Positions 1 through 10,160 are shown, numbered from the stretch's first letter. The stretch is DNA of 36,650 nucleotides from Verrucomicrobiota bacterium (GCA_003402695.1 QQNC01000007.1:1-36650), one strand, 5' to 3'. Translations and numbers: made by a program. The notes: generated from the letters alone by a model not told the origin.

Positions 1-24
1 CGCCCTCTTCGGCCGCGGGGCCCG

Positions 25-426
25 GTGAACATTTTGATGAAAACCCGCCTGCCCACCCTCCCGTTGTTCGTCGCGGCCAGTCTTCTCGCCGGCTGCGCCG
101 GCACTCCCCAAGCGCCGCGGCCCACCGCCTTGCCCACCCCGGCGCCAGTGGCCGCTGCCCGGCCCGCCGCTCCGAAATTCTACATCATCACATTCGATGC
201 GGCCGGCGTCGCCCACGACCGCACCGGCGTGGTCATTTCGCGCGACCGCGTGCTGCAGCTGATGACCAAGGGCGACATCGACCGGCATACCGGCATTCGC
301 ATCGAACTGCCCAAGGGTCTCACCGACCATGCCCAAAGCATGCAGGCTTTCAGCCGGGCGCAGCAGGTCGCGAAAATCTTCGACCTACTGAGCTTCGAGG
401 CGGTGGTCGTCGTGCTCGCCGACTAA
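25..426 (+). CDS. Small putative lipoprotein of unknown function
   Basis: ORF with N-terminal hydrophobic segment and lipobox-like LLAGC followed by a Pro/Ala-rich linker. Confidence 0.65.
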   Translation: MNILMKTRLPTLPLFVAASLLAGCAGTPQAPRPTALPTPAPVAAARPAAPKFYIITFDAAGVAHDRTGVVISRDRVLQLMTKGDIDRHTGIRIELPKGLTDHAQSMQAFSRAQQVAKIFDLLSFEAVVVVLAD

Positions 427-435
427 ATCCGCCGT

Positions 436-2208
436 CTACCGGCGCAGGCGCTGGCGCACCGCGGCCAAGGGCAGGGTGTTGAGGACGTTTTCCTTCGTCA
501 GCCAGCCCTTGCGGGCGGAATTGATGCCGGCGCGCACCTGATCCAGTCCCGCCGTCTCGTGCGCATCAGGGTTCACCGAGCACACCAGGCCGCGTTCTGC
601 GGCCTTGCGCCAGTGCCGCCAGTCCATGTCCAGCCGCCACGGACTCGCGTTCAATTCGATCACCACCCCGTGCGCGATGGCCGCATCGATCACCTTGACC
701 ACGTCCACCCGGTAACCCTCGCGCCGCAACAGCAGCCGGCCGGTCAGGTGGCCGAGCATTGTCGTGCGCGGATGCTCGATCGCGCGGATGATCCGCGCCG
801 TCATCGTCGCCTCGTCCTGGGTGAAGGCATTGTGCACCGAGACCACCACGTAATCCAGTTTCGCCAGGATCGCGTCGTCATAATCGAGCCGGCCGTCGGA
901 CAAGATGTCGCATTCCACCCCGGTGAAGACGTGGGTCTTGAATTTCTTCGCCGCATTCAGCGCGTGAATCTCGGCCACCTGCTTGAGCAGCCGCTCCTCG
1001 CTCAGCCCGTTCGCCTGGAAACTCGACTTCGAATGGTCGGCGATGCCGAGGTACTCCCACCCCAGGGCCGCCGCCGCCGCCGCCATCTCCGCCAGGGTGT
1101 TCCGGCCGTCGGAGGCGGTCGTGTGGTTGTGAAACGCCCCGCGCAAATCCCCGAGCTCGACCAGCCGCGGCAGCTCGCCTTTTTCCGCCGCCTCAATCTC
1201 GCCCAAGCCCTCGCGCAGCTCCGGCGGGATGAAGTGCAGCCCCAACGCTCCGAACAACTCCGTCTCGTTTCTAATCTTCCCCTTTTCCGAAGGTTGCTTC
1301 TTTGCCTTCAGCGCCTCCGCCTTTTCCTTCGCCGTGCCCTCACCCTCGGCGGGGACCAGGCCCCACTCGCTGAGGCTCAGCCCGCGGCTGAGCGCCCGCT
1401 GGCGCATCTGGACATTGTGGTCCTTCGACCCGGTGAAATGGTGCAGCGCGAACACAAACTGTTCCTCCGGCACGATACGCAAGTCGGCCTGCAGCCCGCT
1501 TTCAAAGCGCACACTGGCCTTGGTCTCGCCCGCGGCCGTGACTTCCTTCACCTGCGGCTGGCCGGTGAACCACGCCACCACCGGCGCCGCGTCGCCCGCC
1601 GCCACGATGAAATCCAGGTCGCCCACCGTCTCCAGGCCGCGGCGCAGGCTGCCCGCCGACTCGGCTTGGCTCACGCCGGGGAGTTGCCGCAGGCCGGCCG
1701 CAATCGGCGCCGCGATTTCCCACGCCTCCCACCACAGGTGCCGCTTGCCATAGGCCTCGCGGTTTTTGATGCCGGCCAGAATCTTCTCCTGCGTCTTTTC
1801 GCCAAACCCGTCCAGCGCGGCCACCGTCCCGTCGTGGCACGCCTTTGTCAGCGCCGCGATACTCGCTACGCCCAGCTTGTCGTGCAGCGCGCGGATCTTC
1901 TTCGGGCCGAGCCCCGGGATCTGCAGCATTTCCGCCAGTCCCGGCTCGATCGACGCCTTCAGCTTTTCGAAAAACTCCAGTTTTCCCGTCGTGTGCAGTT
2001 CGGTGATCTTCTGCGACAGCGCGTCGCCGATACCCTTCACCGTCTTGAGCTGCTCCTCCGCGATCAGCCGCGTGAGTTCCGCCTCCTCGATGGCCTCAAG
2101 CGTCCGCGCCCCGGCCTGGTAGGCGCGCACCTTGAACGGATTCTCGCCCTTCAGCTCCATCAGCGTGCCAATCTCCTCCAGCACGTCAGCGATCTCGTTT
2201 TTGGTCAT
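436..2208 (-). CDS. polX: PolX-type DNA polymerase/3'-5' exonuclease with C-terminal PHP domain
   Basis: Starts at [33 protein letters not shown]; HhH motifs ([18 protein letters not shown]), polymerase motif [19 protein letters not shown] motifs ([28 protein letters not shown]). The 743-aa ORF is over-extended at its N-terminus. Confidence 0.92.
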   Translation of the reverse strand: MTKNEIADVLEEIGTLMELKGENPFKVRAYQAGARTLEAIEEAELTRLIAEEQLKTVKGIGDALSQKITELHTTGKLEFFEKLKASIEPGLAEMLQIPGLGPKKIRALHDKLGVASIAALTKACHDGTVAALDGFGEKTQEKILAGIKNREAYGKRHLWWEAWEIAAPIAAGLRQLPGVSQAESAGSLRRGLETVGDLDFIVAAGDAAPVVAWFTGQPQVKEVTAAGETKASVRFESGLQADLRIVPEEQFVFALHHFTGSKDHNVQMRQRALSRGLSLSEWGLVPAEGEGTAKEKAEALKAKKQPSEKGKIRNETELFGALGLHFIPPELREGLGEIEAAEKGELPRLVELGDLRGAFHNHTTASDGRNTLAEMAAAAAALGWEYLGIADHSKSSFQANGLSEERLLKQVAEIHALNAAKKFKTHVFTGVECDILSDGRLDYDDAILAKLDYVVVSVHNAFTQDEATMTARIIRAIEHPRTTMLGHLTGRLLLRREGYRVDVVKVIDAAIAHGVVIELNASPWRLDMDWRHWRKAAERGLVCSVNPDAHETAGLDQVRAGINSARKGWLTKENVLNTLPLAAVRQRLRR

Positions 2209-2334
2209 ATGCTTCGGCAAAAGGCTTTCGGCGATGGGCCCCGGGTGCAAGCCCGCTGGGCAAGGCCGCGGAAAATTCGTTCTGGAGCTTGGCGCCCATC
2301 GCCTAGAACCTGTCTCTCGGAGCCCGCCGCCGCC

Positions 2335-2742
2335 ATGCCCTTCGCCTACCACCGCACGGTTCATTTCCCCGACACCGACGCCGCCGGCGTGGTCTTCTTC
2401 GCGAACTATCTCGTCATCTGCCATGAGGCCTACGAAGAGTCGCTCGGCGCCGCCGGAATCGAACTCGCCCAATTTTTCTCGGACACCGGCGTGGTCGTAC
2501 CCGTGTCCAAGAGCGAGGCCGACTACCTGCGCCCGCTTGCCTGCGGCGACAAACTCCGCGTCAGCGTGACCCCCGCCCTGCTGTCGGAAAATTCCTTCGA
2601 GATCCGCTACGAGATCACCCGGCTCGGCCACGGCGACAAGCTCGCCGCCCGCATCCGCACCGAGCACGTCTGCACCTCGCCGACCAAGCGGGAACGTGCC
2701 GCGCTACCGCCGGCGTTGGCCGCCTGGGTGAAGGCGGGTTAA
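2335..2742 (+). CDS. Hotdog-fold acyl-CoA thioesterase, probable 1,4-dihydroxy-2-naphthoyl-CoA hydrolase
   Basis: [37 protein letters not shown] resembles the 4HBT/DHNA-CoA thioesterase family; sits next to menE and menC. Confidence 0.8.
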   Translation: MPFAYHRTVHFPDTDAAGVVFFANYLVICHEAYEESLGAAGIELAQFFSDTGVVVPVSKSEADYLRPLACGDKLRVSVTPALLSENSFEIRYEITRLGHGDKLAARIRTEHVCTSPTKRERAALPPALAAWVKAG

Positions 2743-2787
2743 CGTAGGGTGCGCGCTCGCGCGCAACGATGCCCCCGAGCGGGCAAC

Positions 2788-3957
2788 CTACAGCCGAACC
2801 GCCGCCACCAACGCCGCCCGATTCAGCTTCCCCTGCGCATTGCGCGACCACTCCGCCACCGCCACGTAACGTTTCGGCCGCTTGAACGCCGTCAGGCCCG
2901 CCAGGGCCGCCGTCAGCCGCGCTGGATCCGGCTCTTTGCCCCCCGCGGGATAACACGCCACCACCGTCTGCCCCCATTCCGGATCCGGCAGACCCACCAC
3001 TCCCACATCCGTAAACTCACCGCTGGCGCGCAAGGCCGCCTCCACCTCCGCCGGCTGGACTTTTTTTCCGCCGGTGATGATCACCGCATCGCGGCGGCCC
3101 AAGACGTGTAGCCGCCCGCGTTCATCCAGCTGCCCGAGATCCTCGGTGATGAATTCCCGCGCCGCACTTTCCCCGGGGAAATAACCGCGGAACACCGACT
3201 CGCCCGTGATTCTGATCACGCCCTCGCCGTCGATGGCAATCCGCGCGTGCGGCAGCGCCGCACCACTGCTGCGATCACCCGCCAGGAATTCCGCCGGGCG
3301 CAGCGCCGTCACCATCGCCGCAGTCTCGGTCATCCCATAGCTCAGCGACACCGGCAGTTCCGCGCGGGCCGCGGCGTCCGCCAGCTCAGGCCACACCGGG
3401 CCCCCGCCGACAAAGATCACCCGGAATCCCCGCAGCCAGACCACTGCGTCCGGCGAGAGCAGCAGCCGTTGCAGCTGCGTCGGCACGAGCGATATCACCC
3501 AGTTCTCCGCCGACAGCACCGGCCGCCGGCCCGCCTCGATTCTTTTCCACTCCGCCGCCAGATACTCGCCGCCCGTCGCCGCACAGCGCACCCGCGCCAT
3601 CAGCCCGCTCACATGGTGCGAGGGCAACACGCCGACCGCATTCACGCGCTCGAGTCCGAAATGCGCGCAAAACCCCTCCACCGCCGCCGACAGCGTGCGC
3701 TCATCATGCCGCGCAAACCGCACCTCGCCACTCGTCCCGCCCGTCGGCAGGCAGAGCCAGCCGTCGGCACTATTCGAAGTTGGATTCCCTCCTTCGCCAA
3801 GGCGAGGGAGGGCGGACTCGAATTTCGCTTGCTGGATCGCGGCCACGGCCGCGCGCTCGGCCGCGCCCCATGCGGGGTCGCACAGAAACGTGAACCCGTT
3901 ACGGACTTCCGCGCAGCCGGTGGACCGGAGCAATTTACTCAGCTCAGTGCGTTCCAT
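2788..3957 (-). CDS. menE: AMP-dependent synthetase, O-succinylbenzoate-CoA ligase-like
   Basis: LPTGGTSGEVRF P-loop, YGMTETAAMV motif, C-terminal GRRDAVIITGGKKVQPAEVE; start overlaps the 3' end of menC by 19 nt. Confidence 0.85.
   Translation of the reverse strand: MERTELSKLLRSTGCAEVRNGFTFLCDPAWGAAERAAVAAIQQAKFESALPRLGEGGNPTSNSADGWLCLPTGGTSGEVRFARHDERTLSAAVEGFCAHFGLERVNAVGVLPSHHVSGLMARVRCAATGGEYLAAEWKRIEAGRRPVLSAENWVISLVPTQLQRLLLSPDAVVWLRGFRVIFVGGGPVWPELADAAARAELPVSLSYGMTETAAMVTALRPAEFLAGDRSSGAALPHARIAIDGEGVIRITGESVFRGYFPGESAAREFITEDLGQLDERGRLHVLGRRDAVIITGGKKVQPAEVEAALRASGEFTDVGVVGLPDPEWGQTVVACYPAGGKEPDPARLTAALAGLTAFKRPKRYVAVAEWSRNAQGKLNRAALVAAVRL
3772..3823. repeat. Palindromic insert-like element inside menE
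   Basis: ATTCGAAGTTGGATTCCCTCCTTCGCC-AA-GGCGAGGGAGGGCGGACTCGAAT, imperfect inverted repeat in the coding frame. Confidence 0.55.
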
Positions 3958-4994
3958 ACGGCCTCCGGTTGGATCCGCTCGACGTCTTCCCAATGCAAAA
4001 ACGGGCCCGTGTACGGCCCGTCGAAGCGTCCATCCGCAAACAAGGGCCACACGCCGAACCCCAGTGCCCTGGGCTCACCCGGCCACGCAAACGCCGCGCG
4101 CAGCGCCGCCTTCGCGCCCAGCCGCGTTTCCAGCGACGAGGAAAACACCACCACCGCCTTCGCCTTGGCCAGCCGGGCGAGCGTGCGCTTCACGTCGCCC
4201 AGCAGCGCCGGCTTCACCACGAAAACCCCGCGCCACCCCAGTCCCAGCCAGCGCTCCACTTCCCCATCACCCGTCAGCGATTCGTCCAACGCCAGCGGCG
4301 TCGGAAAATCCTCCGCCAGGCCCAGCAATAGATCATCCATCTTGCTCAAGGCCGGGCCCGGAGACCTGCACGCCGCAGGCTTGGCGAACGACGGAGGTCC
4401 GCTGAAAACAGGCTGCTCCACAAACTCCACCGGCCGGTCGGCACAGCGTTCGAGCCAGCGTTCCGCCTGGCGCCGGTTCCACGCCCCGTTCGCATCGAGC
4501 CGCAGCTTCGCCCCGCCCGGCAGCGCGGCACACACGTCGTCGAGCAGGGCCAGCTCGTCGGCGAGGTCGCCCACGCCCACCTTCCACTTGAACACCCGAA
4601 ATCCCGCCTCCGCCTTCGGTCCGATCTGCGTCAGCGCCGCCCGTCCCGCCGGCAGCAACGCCGCCACGCCGAGATGAATCTGCGCCGGTGCCCGCTTGAC
4701 GGCTTCTTCCCGCGCCACCTCCAGGGCATTTTTCAGGCAGCCCAGCCGCTCCGGCACGGCGTCCAATCTCCGGTCATCGACGGCCTCGCCGAGTTCACGG
4801 CAAACCGCCTCAACCTCGTCCACGGTCTCGCTTCCAAACCACGGAATCGGCGACGCCTCGCCATAGCCCGTCTGCCCCGCGGCGTTGAGCAGCTGCACCA
4901 GCACCCCTTCCCGGTCCGCCCACGGGCCGTGCGCCGTCCGCACGGGCGAACGGAAGGGCAGCCGGTAGCGGCGGTAGTGCAGGCGGTAACTCAC
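3939..4994 (-). CDS. menC: o-Succinylbenzoate synthase, enolase superfamily
   Basis: Probable GTG start ([14 protein letters not shown]); [38 protein letters not shown] motifs; overlaps menE. Confidence 0.82.
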   Translation of the reverse strand: MSYRLHYRRYRLPFRSPVRTAHGPWADREGVLVQLLNAAGQTGYGEASPIPWFGSETVDEVEAVCRELGEAVDDRRLDAVPERLGCLKNALEVAREEAVKRAPAQIHLGVAALLPAGRAALTQIGPKAEAGFRVFKWKVGVGDLADELALLDDVCAALPGGAKLRLDANGAWNRRQAERWLERCADRPVEFVEQPVFSGPPSFAKPAACRSPGPALSKMDDLLLGLAEDFPTPLALDESLTGDGEVERWLGLGWRGVFVVKPALLGDVKRTLARLAKAKAVVVFSSSLETRLGAKAALRAAFAWPGEPRALGFGVWPLFADGRFDGPYTGPFLHWEDVERIQPEAVWNALS

Positions 4995-5076
4995 GCCGCA
5001 CACGTCACACGCCCCTCGAGCCCGGTGCAAACCTGACTTTCTGTTTGCGCTCGGCGCCCATGGCCTTACTGCGTTC

Positions 5077-6720
5077 ATGGCAATCATGACTAAGGTTGCC
5101 TCTCCCGCCCGTTCCGCGTCCGCCAAGAGTAAAGCGCCTGCCAAGGCCGCCCTGTCCACCCCGGGCTTAACGCCGTCAGACGCTGATTTTTACCTTCCGG
5201 CCGACGCGTTTTTCCGGGCGAGCGTTCCCACCGCGCTGACCTTCGACGACGTCTCGCTCGCGACGCTCTACTCGGAGATCCTGCCCAAGGACGCCAACAC
5301 CGCGACGGCGCTCTCCGACGCCCTCCGGCTCCAGATTCCCGTCATCTCCTCGGACATGGACACCGTCACCGAGTCGCGCATGGCCATCGCCATGGCGCTC
5401 AACGGCGGGCTCGGCCTCATTCATTACAATATGCCGTCCCGCGAGCAGGTGAAGGAGGTCGCCCGCGTTAAACGCCACATCCACGGGCTCATCCAGGACC
5501 CCATCACCGTCACTCCGGGCCAGCTCATCGGCGATGTCATCGCGATGATCGAGTCAAGGGGCTTTGCGTTCTCCACTTTCCCGGTCGTGGACGCCGGCGG
5601 CAAACTCGCCGGCCTGCTCTCCGGCAATGTCGTCAAGGACCGCTACAAGACCAAGCAGGTCTCCGCGGTGATGACCCCGCGCGCCCAGCTCATCACGGTG
5701 CAGGAACGCGATGTCGCCAAGGACCCGATCAAGGCCGCCGACCACTTCTTCTCCTCCCACGTCGGCCTGAACAAGATGCTCGTGGTGGATCCCGCCGGCC
5801 GCCTGCGCGGCCTCGTCACCATTTCCGACGTCGAGAAAATCACCGGTGAGGCCAAGTCCCGCAACAAACCCGCCCGCGACTCCCAGTTCCGCCTCGTCGT
5901 CGGCGCCGCCCTCTCCCCGGTCCGCAAACCGGACGGCTCCCTCGACCGCGACCAGATCCTCACGCACGTCGGCCAGCTCGTCGAAGAGCACATTGACACC
6001 ATCGCCGTCTCCAGCGCCCACGGCCACACCGAGAGCATGGGCGCCGTGGTGAAGCTCGTCCGTTCCGCATTTCCGGATCTCACCCTCATCGCCGGCAACG
6101 TCACCAGTGCCGCCGGCGTGTCCTTCCTCGCCGACTGCGGCGCGAACGCCATCAAGATCGGCCAGGGTCCCGGCTCGATCTGCACCACGCGCATCGTCGC
6201 CGGCGTCGGCATCCCCCAGCTCACCGCCCTCTACATCGCCAGCGCCGCCGCCCGAAATAAGGGCGTCCGCCTCATTGCCGACGGCGGCATCACCAAGTCC
6301 GGCGACATCGTGAAGGCCCTCACCCTCGCCGACGCCGTCATCTGCGGCGGCCTGCTCGCCGGCTGCCGCGAGGCCCCGGGTGAAATCATCGAGATCAGCG
6401 GCAAGGTTTATAAGCAGTACCGCGGCATGGGCAGCCACGCCGCCATGAAGGCCGGTTCCGCCAGCCGCTACGGCCACGACAAGGTCGACACGACCCGCAA
6501 GGCCGCCGCCGAGGGCATCGAGGCCCTCAAGGAAGTTTCCGGCTCCGTGGACGACGTCCTCGCCAATCTCATTGGCGGCGTGCAATCCGGCATGGGCTAC
6601 CTCGGCGCCGCCACGCTGCCCGAACTGCGCGCCAAGGCCCGCTACGTGCAGGTCAGCGCCGCCGGCCAGAAGGAAGCCGCCCCCCACGACGTGATCGAGG
6701 TCGCCACCCGCAAGGGCTGA
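5077..6720 (+). CDS. guaB: IMP dehydrogenase with CBS domains
   Basis: [38 protein letters not shown], catalytic [37 protein letters not shown]-terminal Ala/Lys-rich extension. Confidence 0.95.
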   Translation: MAIMTKVASPARSASAKSKAPAKAALSTPGLTPSDADFYLPADAFFRASVPTALTFDDVSLATLYSEILPKDANTATALSDALRLQIPVISSDMDTVTESRMAIAMALNGGLGLIHYNMPSREQVKEVARVKRHIHGLIQDPITVTPGQLIGDVIAMIESRGFAFSTFPVVDAGGKLAGLLSGNVVKDRYKTKQVSAVMTPRAQLITVQERDVAKDPIKAADHFFSSHVGLNKMLVVDPAGRLRGLVTISDVEKITGEAKSRNKPARDSQFRLVVGAALSPVRKPDGSLDRDQILTHVGQLVEEHIDTIAVSSAHGHTESMGAVVKLVRSAFPDLTLIAGNVTSAAGVSFLADCGANAIKIGQGPGSICTTRIVAGVGIPQLTALYIASAAARNKGVRLIADGGITKSGDIVKALTLADAVICGGLLAGCREAPGEIIEISGKVYKQYRGMGSHAAMKAGSASRYGHDKVDTTRKAAAEGIEALKEVSGSVDDVLANLIGGVQSGMGYLGAATLPELRAKARYVQVSAAGQKEAAPHDVIEVATRKG

Positions 6721-6845
6721 CCCGCCGTGGACAGGTTATGGGAACCGGGCCTCGCGCGCCCGAATTTCCTAGCCGCCTCCCGCCGCTAGGCATTTACTTG
6801 CCGCTGACGGCCGTCCGCACGTCGAAACCGCAAAATATTCCGGAA

Positions 6846-7493
6846 ATGAGGAACCCAACTCGCCTATCTGTCGTCATAATCCGGGTGAACCGCTTCCGCC
6901 TCATCACCGGGATGGTCCTGGCCCTTGGCCTGCTCCCGCTCATCAGCCGCGCCACGACTGTCATCGCGCCCGACTTTGATTCCCTCGTCAAACAGGCGGA
7001 CTTCGTCGTCCGCGCGGTGGTCAAATCCAAGACCGCCGAATGGCGCCGCGATGGGCGCAACCGCCACATCATCACCAAGGTGACGCTCGACGTCCGGGAA
7101 ATCATCAAGGGCGCGCCAACCCTGCCCCTCGTGCTGGAGATGCTGGGCGGCCGGATCGGCACGGAGGAAATGGTGGTGGAGGGCGCCCCCGGTTTCATCG
7201 TCGGGGACGAGCAGATCCTTTTTGTCCGGGGCAACGGCCGGCAGTTTTTCCCCTTGGTCGCCATCATGTACGGCCAGTTCCTGGTCACCCACGACTCCAG
7301 CTCCGGACAGGATTTCGTCCAGCGGAGCAATGGCAGTCCCCTTTACAATGTGAAGGATGTGACGCTGCCGATGACGGCGGCCAATGCCATCGGGCTCCCG
7401 GCGCCCCGGCCCCTCACGGCGGCCGAATTTGCCGGAAAAATCCGCGCCTCCCTGGCCCAGCGCCCGGTGACGCCTCCCGCCAATGCCAATTAA
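6846..7493 (+). CDS. Secreted protein of unknown function
   Basis: N-terminal signal-like segment (LITGMVLALGLLPLISRA) then a beta-rich domain; 3' end overlaps the downstream metalloprotease gene by 11 nt. Exact start uncertain (6738, 6846 or 6886). Confidence 0.65.
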   Translation: MRNPTRLSVVIIRVNRFRLITGMVLALGLLPLISRATTVIAPDFDSLVKQADFVVRAVVKSKTAEWRRDGRNRHIITKVTLDVREIIKGAPTLPLVLEMLGGRIGTEEMVVEGAPGFIVGDEQILFVRGNGRQFFPLVAIMYGQFLVTHDSSSGQDFVQRSNGSPLYNVKDVTLPMTAANAIGLPAPRPLTAAEFAGKIRASLAQRPVTPPANAN

Positions 7494-8838
7494 ACCGGCG
7501 AAATTTGTCACCGTCGGGCTGGCGGGCCTGGGACTCGCCGCCCTGTTCTGCGGGTTTGCCTACATCACGAATTCCACCACCGGGCTGCCGCTCAAATGGC
7601 CCCCGGGCCTGATTCCCATGCGGATCATGGTGGACGATGTTACCCTCCTGAGTGACGGGCTCACCCGGGCCAAATCCATCCAGGCGGCCATGGTGAATTC
7701 TACGCGGGGATGGAACCCCAACCTCGGCAACGCCCAGCTCTCCCCTACCATCGTGCCCGTCGGGAGCGGTGGCGCCGATGACAACCACCAGAACGAGATC
7801 TTCTACTCCGACGCGCCCTACAGCATGGCGTGGGAAACCAACACCCTCGCCGTGACCACGGCCTGGTACAGCAGCAATCAGCGCATAGAGGCTGACATTA
7901 TTTTCAACAATTCGTATACATGGGACTCCTACCGGGGCGCGCGCCGGGGCAGCGTGGTCGACATCCAGCGCGTCGCCCTCCACGAACTCGGCCACGTGCT
8001 GGGCCTGGATCACCCGGATGAGGCCGGGCAGACGGTGGCCGCGGTCATGAACAGCCATGTAAGCGATCTCGATTCACTCGCGTCCGACGATATCACCGGG
8101 GCCCAGCGCCTTTACGGTCCGCCCGGAATTCCGGCCAACAATAATTTTGCTGCAGCCGTGACGATCAACTTCAGCGGCACCTCCACCACCGTCACCGGTT
8201 TCAATACCAATGCCTACAAGGAGGTCGGCGAACCCAACCATGCAGGCAACAGTGGCGGCCGCTCGGTCTGGTGGAAATGGACGGCCCCGGGTCCCGGGAG
8301 CGTGTCCATCACCACGGCCGGCAGCGTGTTCGACACCACCCTCGGCATCTACACCGGCACCACGGTCGCGGGCCTGACCGCGGCGGCCACCGATACCACC
8401 CTCGATGACGTGCAACCCGGTGTCGTGCAGTCCAGCGTGGGCACGTTTACCGCCATCGGCGGCACGACTTACTCCATCGCCGTGGATGGCTTCAATAATT
8501 CCGATGGCCGCGGGGCAGACTCCGGCGCGATCACACTCAACGTTAGCTTCACGGCCTTTGGCACCAGCACCACCACCAGCACGACCGCGAGTTCCACCGC
8601 CCCTTCCACCTCCAGCACCACGACCTCCATCGCAACGACCACCATCCCCCCCACCGGCGGCGGAAGCACGACCGCGAGTTCCACGGCTCCTTCCACCTCC
8701 ATCACCACGACCTCCATCCTACCCACCGGCGGCGGATCGTCGGGCGGGGGTGGCGGCGGTGGCGCGCCCAGTGTCTGGTTCCTCGGCGCGTTGAGCCTCC
8801 TGGTCTTCGCGCGTCGACTGCGGCCCAAGGCGGAATGA
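7483..8838 (+). CDS. Matrixin-like zinc metalloprotease with pre-peptidase-like beta domain, Ser/Thr linker and GlyGly-CTERM-like sorting tail
   Basis: HELGHVLGLDH (HExxHxxGxxH) at nt 7981-8013, downstream VMNS Met-turn; GEPNHAGNSGGRSVWWKWTAPGPG domain; Ser/Thr-rich repeats; C-terminus GGGGGGGAPSVWFLGALSLLVFARRLRPKAE. Confidence 0.88.
   Translation: MPIKPAKFVTVGLAGLGLAALFCGFAYITNSTTGLPLKWPPGLIPMRIMVDDVTLLSDGLTRAKSIQAAMVNSTRGWNPNLGNAQLSPTIVPVGSGGADDNHQNEIFYSDAPYSMAWETNTLAVTTAWYSSNQRIEADIIFNNSYTWDSYRGARRGSVVDIQRVALHELGHVLGLDHPDEAGQTVAAVMNSHVSDLDSLASDDITGAQRLYGPPGIPANNNFAAAVTINFSGTSTTVTGFNTNAYKEVGEPNHAGNSGGRSVWWKWTAPGPGSVSITTAGSVFDTTLGIYTGTTVAGLTAAATDTTLDDVQPGVVQSSVGTFTAIGGTTYSIAVDGFNNSDGRGADSGAITLNVSFTAFGTSTTTSTTASSTAPSTSSTTTSIATTTIPPTGGGSTTASSTAPSTSITTTSILPTGGGSSGGGGGGGAPSVWFLGALSLLVFARRLRPKAE
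8578..8736. repeat. Internal duplication coding for the Ser/Thr linker of the metalloprotease
   Basis: AGCACGACCGCGAGTTCCAC..GC.CCTTCCACCTCCA.CACCACGACCTCCATC occurs at 8578 and again at 8665, each followed by CACCGGCGGCGGA. Confidence 0.85.
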
Positions 8839-9446
8839 GCGCCTTAAGTTGGACGGCTAGGAAACTGCCCTGGGGATTTGTCCTCGTGGCCTTCGGCGCC
8901 CTGGTCATCCAATTCCACACCGGCTGGCGGACCAGCCTGCTGTACGACCGGACGGCCATCGTCGACGGGCAGTGGTGGCGATTGTGGAGCGGGCACCTGG
9001 TGCATTTCGGCTGGCCTCACTTCGGGGCCGACGTCGGGCTTTTTCTCATTATGGGCTTCATCCTCGGCCCGCATCAGTCCCGGCTGCTCCCCGTCGTGCT
9101 CCTGGTGCTCCCGGTGGTCATCAGCGCCGCGGGGTATTTTTTTGCGCCCAGCATGTCCCGCTACGGTGGCCTCAGCGCGGTGGACCTCACTTTGCTGCTC
9201 TTTGTCGCCGGCCAAGGGTGGCAGCACAACTGGAAGGACTGGTTCTGGCCGGCGGTCTTGGCCATTTACGTGGGCGAAATCGTACTGGAGTCCACCCTCG
9301 GCCACGGCCAGGGCGGCGGCATGATTCGGTTCGACGACCCGGCGATCCACGTGGCCACTTCCGCGCACCTCGCCGCCGCCGCCTGCGCCCTGTTGATGCT
9401 GGGGGTGGGATTGGGCAAAAAACCCGCGCGACCCGCGGTCGCGTGA
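8835..9446 (+). CDS. Rhombosortase-like rhomboid intramembrane serine protease (copy 1)
   Basis: ATGA overlap with the metalloprotease gene; multiple TM segments; WRLWSGHLVHFGWPHFGAD, GLSA catalytic Ser motif, late TM His (SAHLAAA). Confidence 0.8.
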   Translation: MSALSWTARKLPWGFVLVAFGALVIQFHTGWRTSLLYDRTAIVDGQWWRLWSGHLVHFGWPHFGADVGLFLIMGFILGPHQSRLLPVVLLVLPVVISAAGYFFAPSMSRYGGLSAVDLTLLLFVAGQGWQHNWKDWFWPAVLAIYVGEIVLESTLGHGQGGGMIRFDDPAIHVATSAHLAAAACALLMLGVGLGKKPARPAVA

Positions 9447-9533
9447 CCCGGGGTTCGCTACGCAATTTCGCCCCGGTTCCGTCGCATCTGGAAGCTGGTT
9501 TTCCAACCCGTTTCCCCTACTGTCTCGGCTCAG

Positions 9534-10160
9534 GTGGCCACTGAACCCGAGACAACCGCACCTACTCCGCCCGCGCGGGCGCTGCCCGTTGCGACGCTGG
9601 CCATCGCCGTGGTCTCCGCGGTCATCTTCTGCGTGCCGGCGCTCAACCGCGAGCTGCTCTACCACCGCGACCAGATCCTCCACGGCCAGATCTGGCGCGC
9701 GTGGACCGGGCATCTCGTGCATTACAGCTCGAGCCATTTCCTCTGGAATCTTGTCATCTTCGTGGCCGCCGGCTGCTGGCTCGAACTGATCCGCCCCCGC
9801 TCCGCCCGCTGGTTCTACCTCGCCAGCCCGCCCGTCATCGCGGCGACCCTGCTGATCGGCGAACCCACCCTGCTGGTTTACGCCGGTCTGTCCGGTCTCG
9901 CGAGCGGCGTGCTGGTCTTCCTGGCCTTCGTCCAATTGAGCGAAAACAACGCCGAGCCCGCCTGGTTCTGGGTCGGTGTCTTTGGCCTGGTCATGGTCAA
10001 GATCGCCCTCGAAACCGTCACCGGCTCCCCGCTGCTGGTGCATGATTCCGCCGACTTCCGCGTCGTGCCCCTGGCACACATCAGCGGCGGCTGCAGTGGC
10101 ATCCTTGCCTGGGTCCTCACCCGCCCGGTGCCCCCGGTGCCTCCGGTCCCCGCCGCTTGA
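9534..10160 (+). CDS. Rhombosortase-like rhomboid intramembrane serine protease (copy 2)
   Basis: GTG start; WRAWTGHLVHYSSSHFLWNL (rhomboid HxxxN), GLSG catalytic motif, AHISGG in the last TM. Confidence 0.82.
   Translation: MATEPETTAPTPPARALPVATLAIAVVSAVIFCVPALNRELLYHRDQILHGQIWRAWTGHLVHYSSSHFLWNLVIFVAAGCWLELIRPRSARWFYLASPPVIAATLLIGEPTLLVYAGLSGLASGVLVFLAFVQLSENNAEPAWFWVGVFGLVMVKIALETVTGSPLLVHDSADFRVVPLAHISGGCSGILAWVLTRPVPPVPPVPAA

Noticed and set aside
559-2742. 727-aa plus-strand ORF
   Set aside because: Most of it is antisense to polX with Arg/His/Gln-rich shadow composition; only the C-terminal part from 2335 (thioesterase) is real.
3247-4677. 476-aa plus-strand ORF
   Set aside because: Antisense to menE/menC; Arg/Ser/Pro-rich shadow frame.
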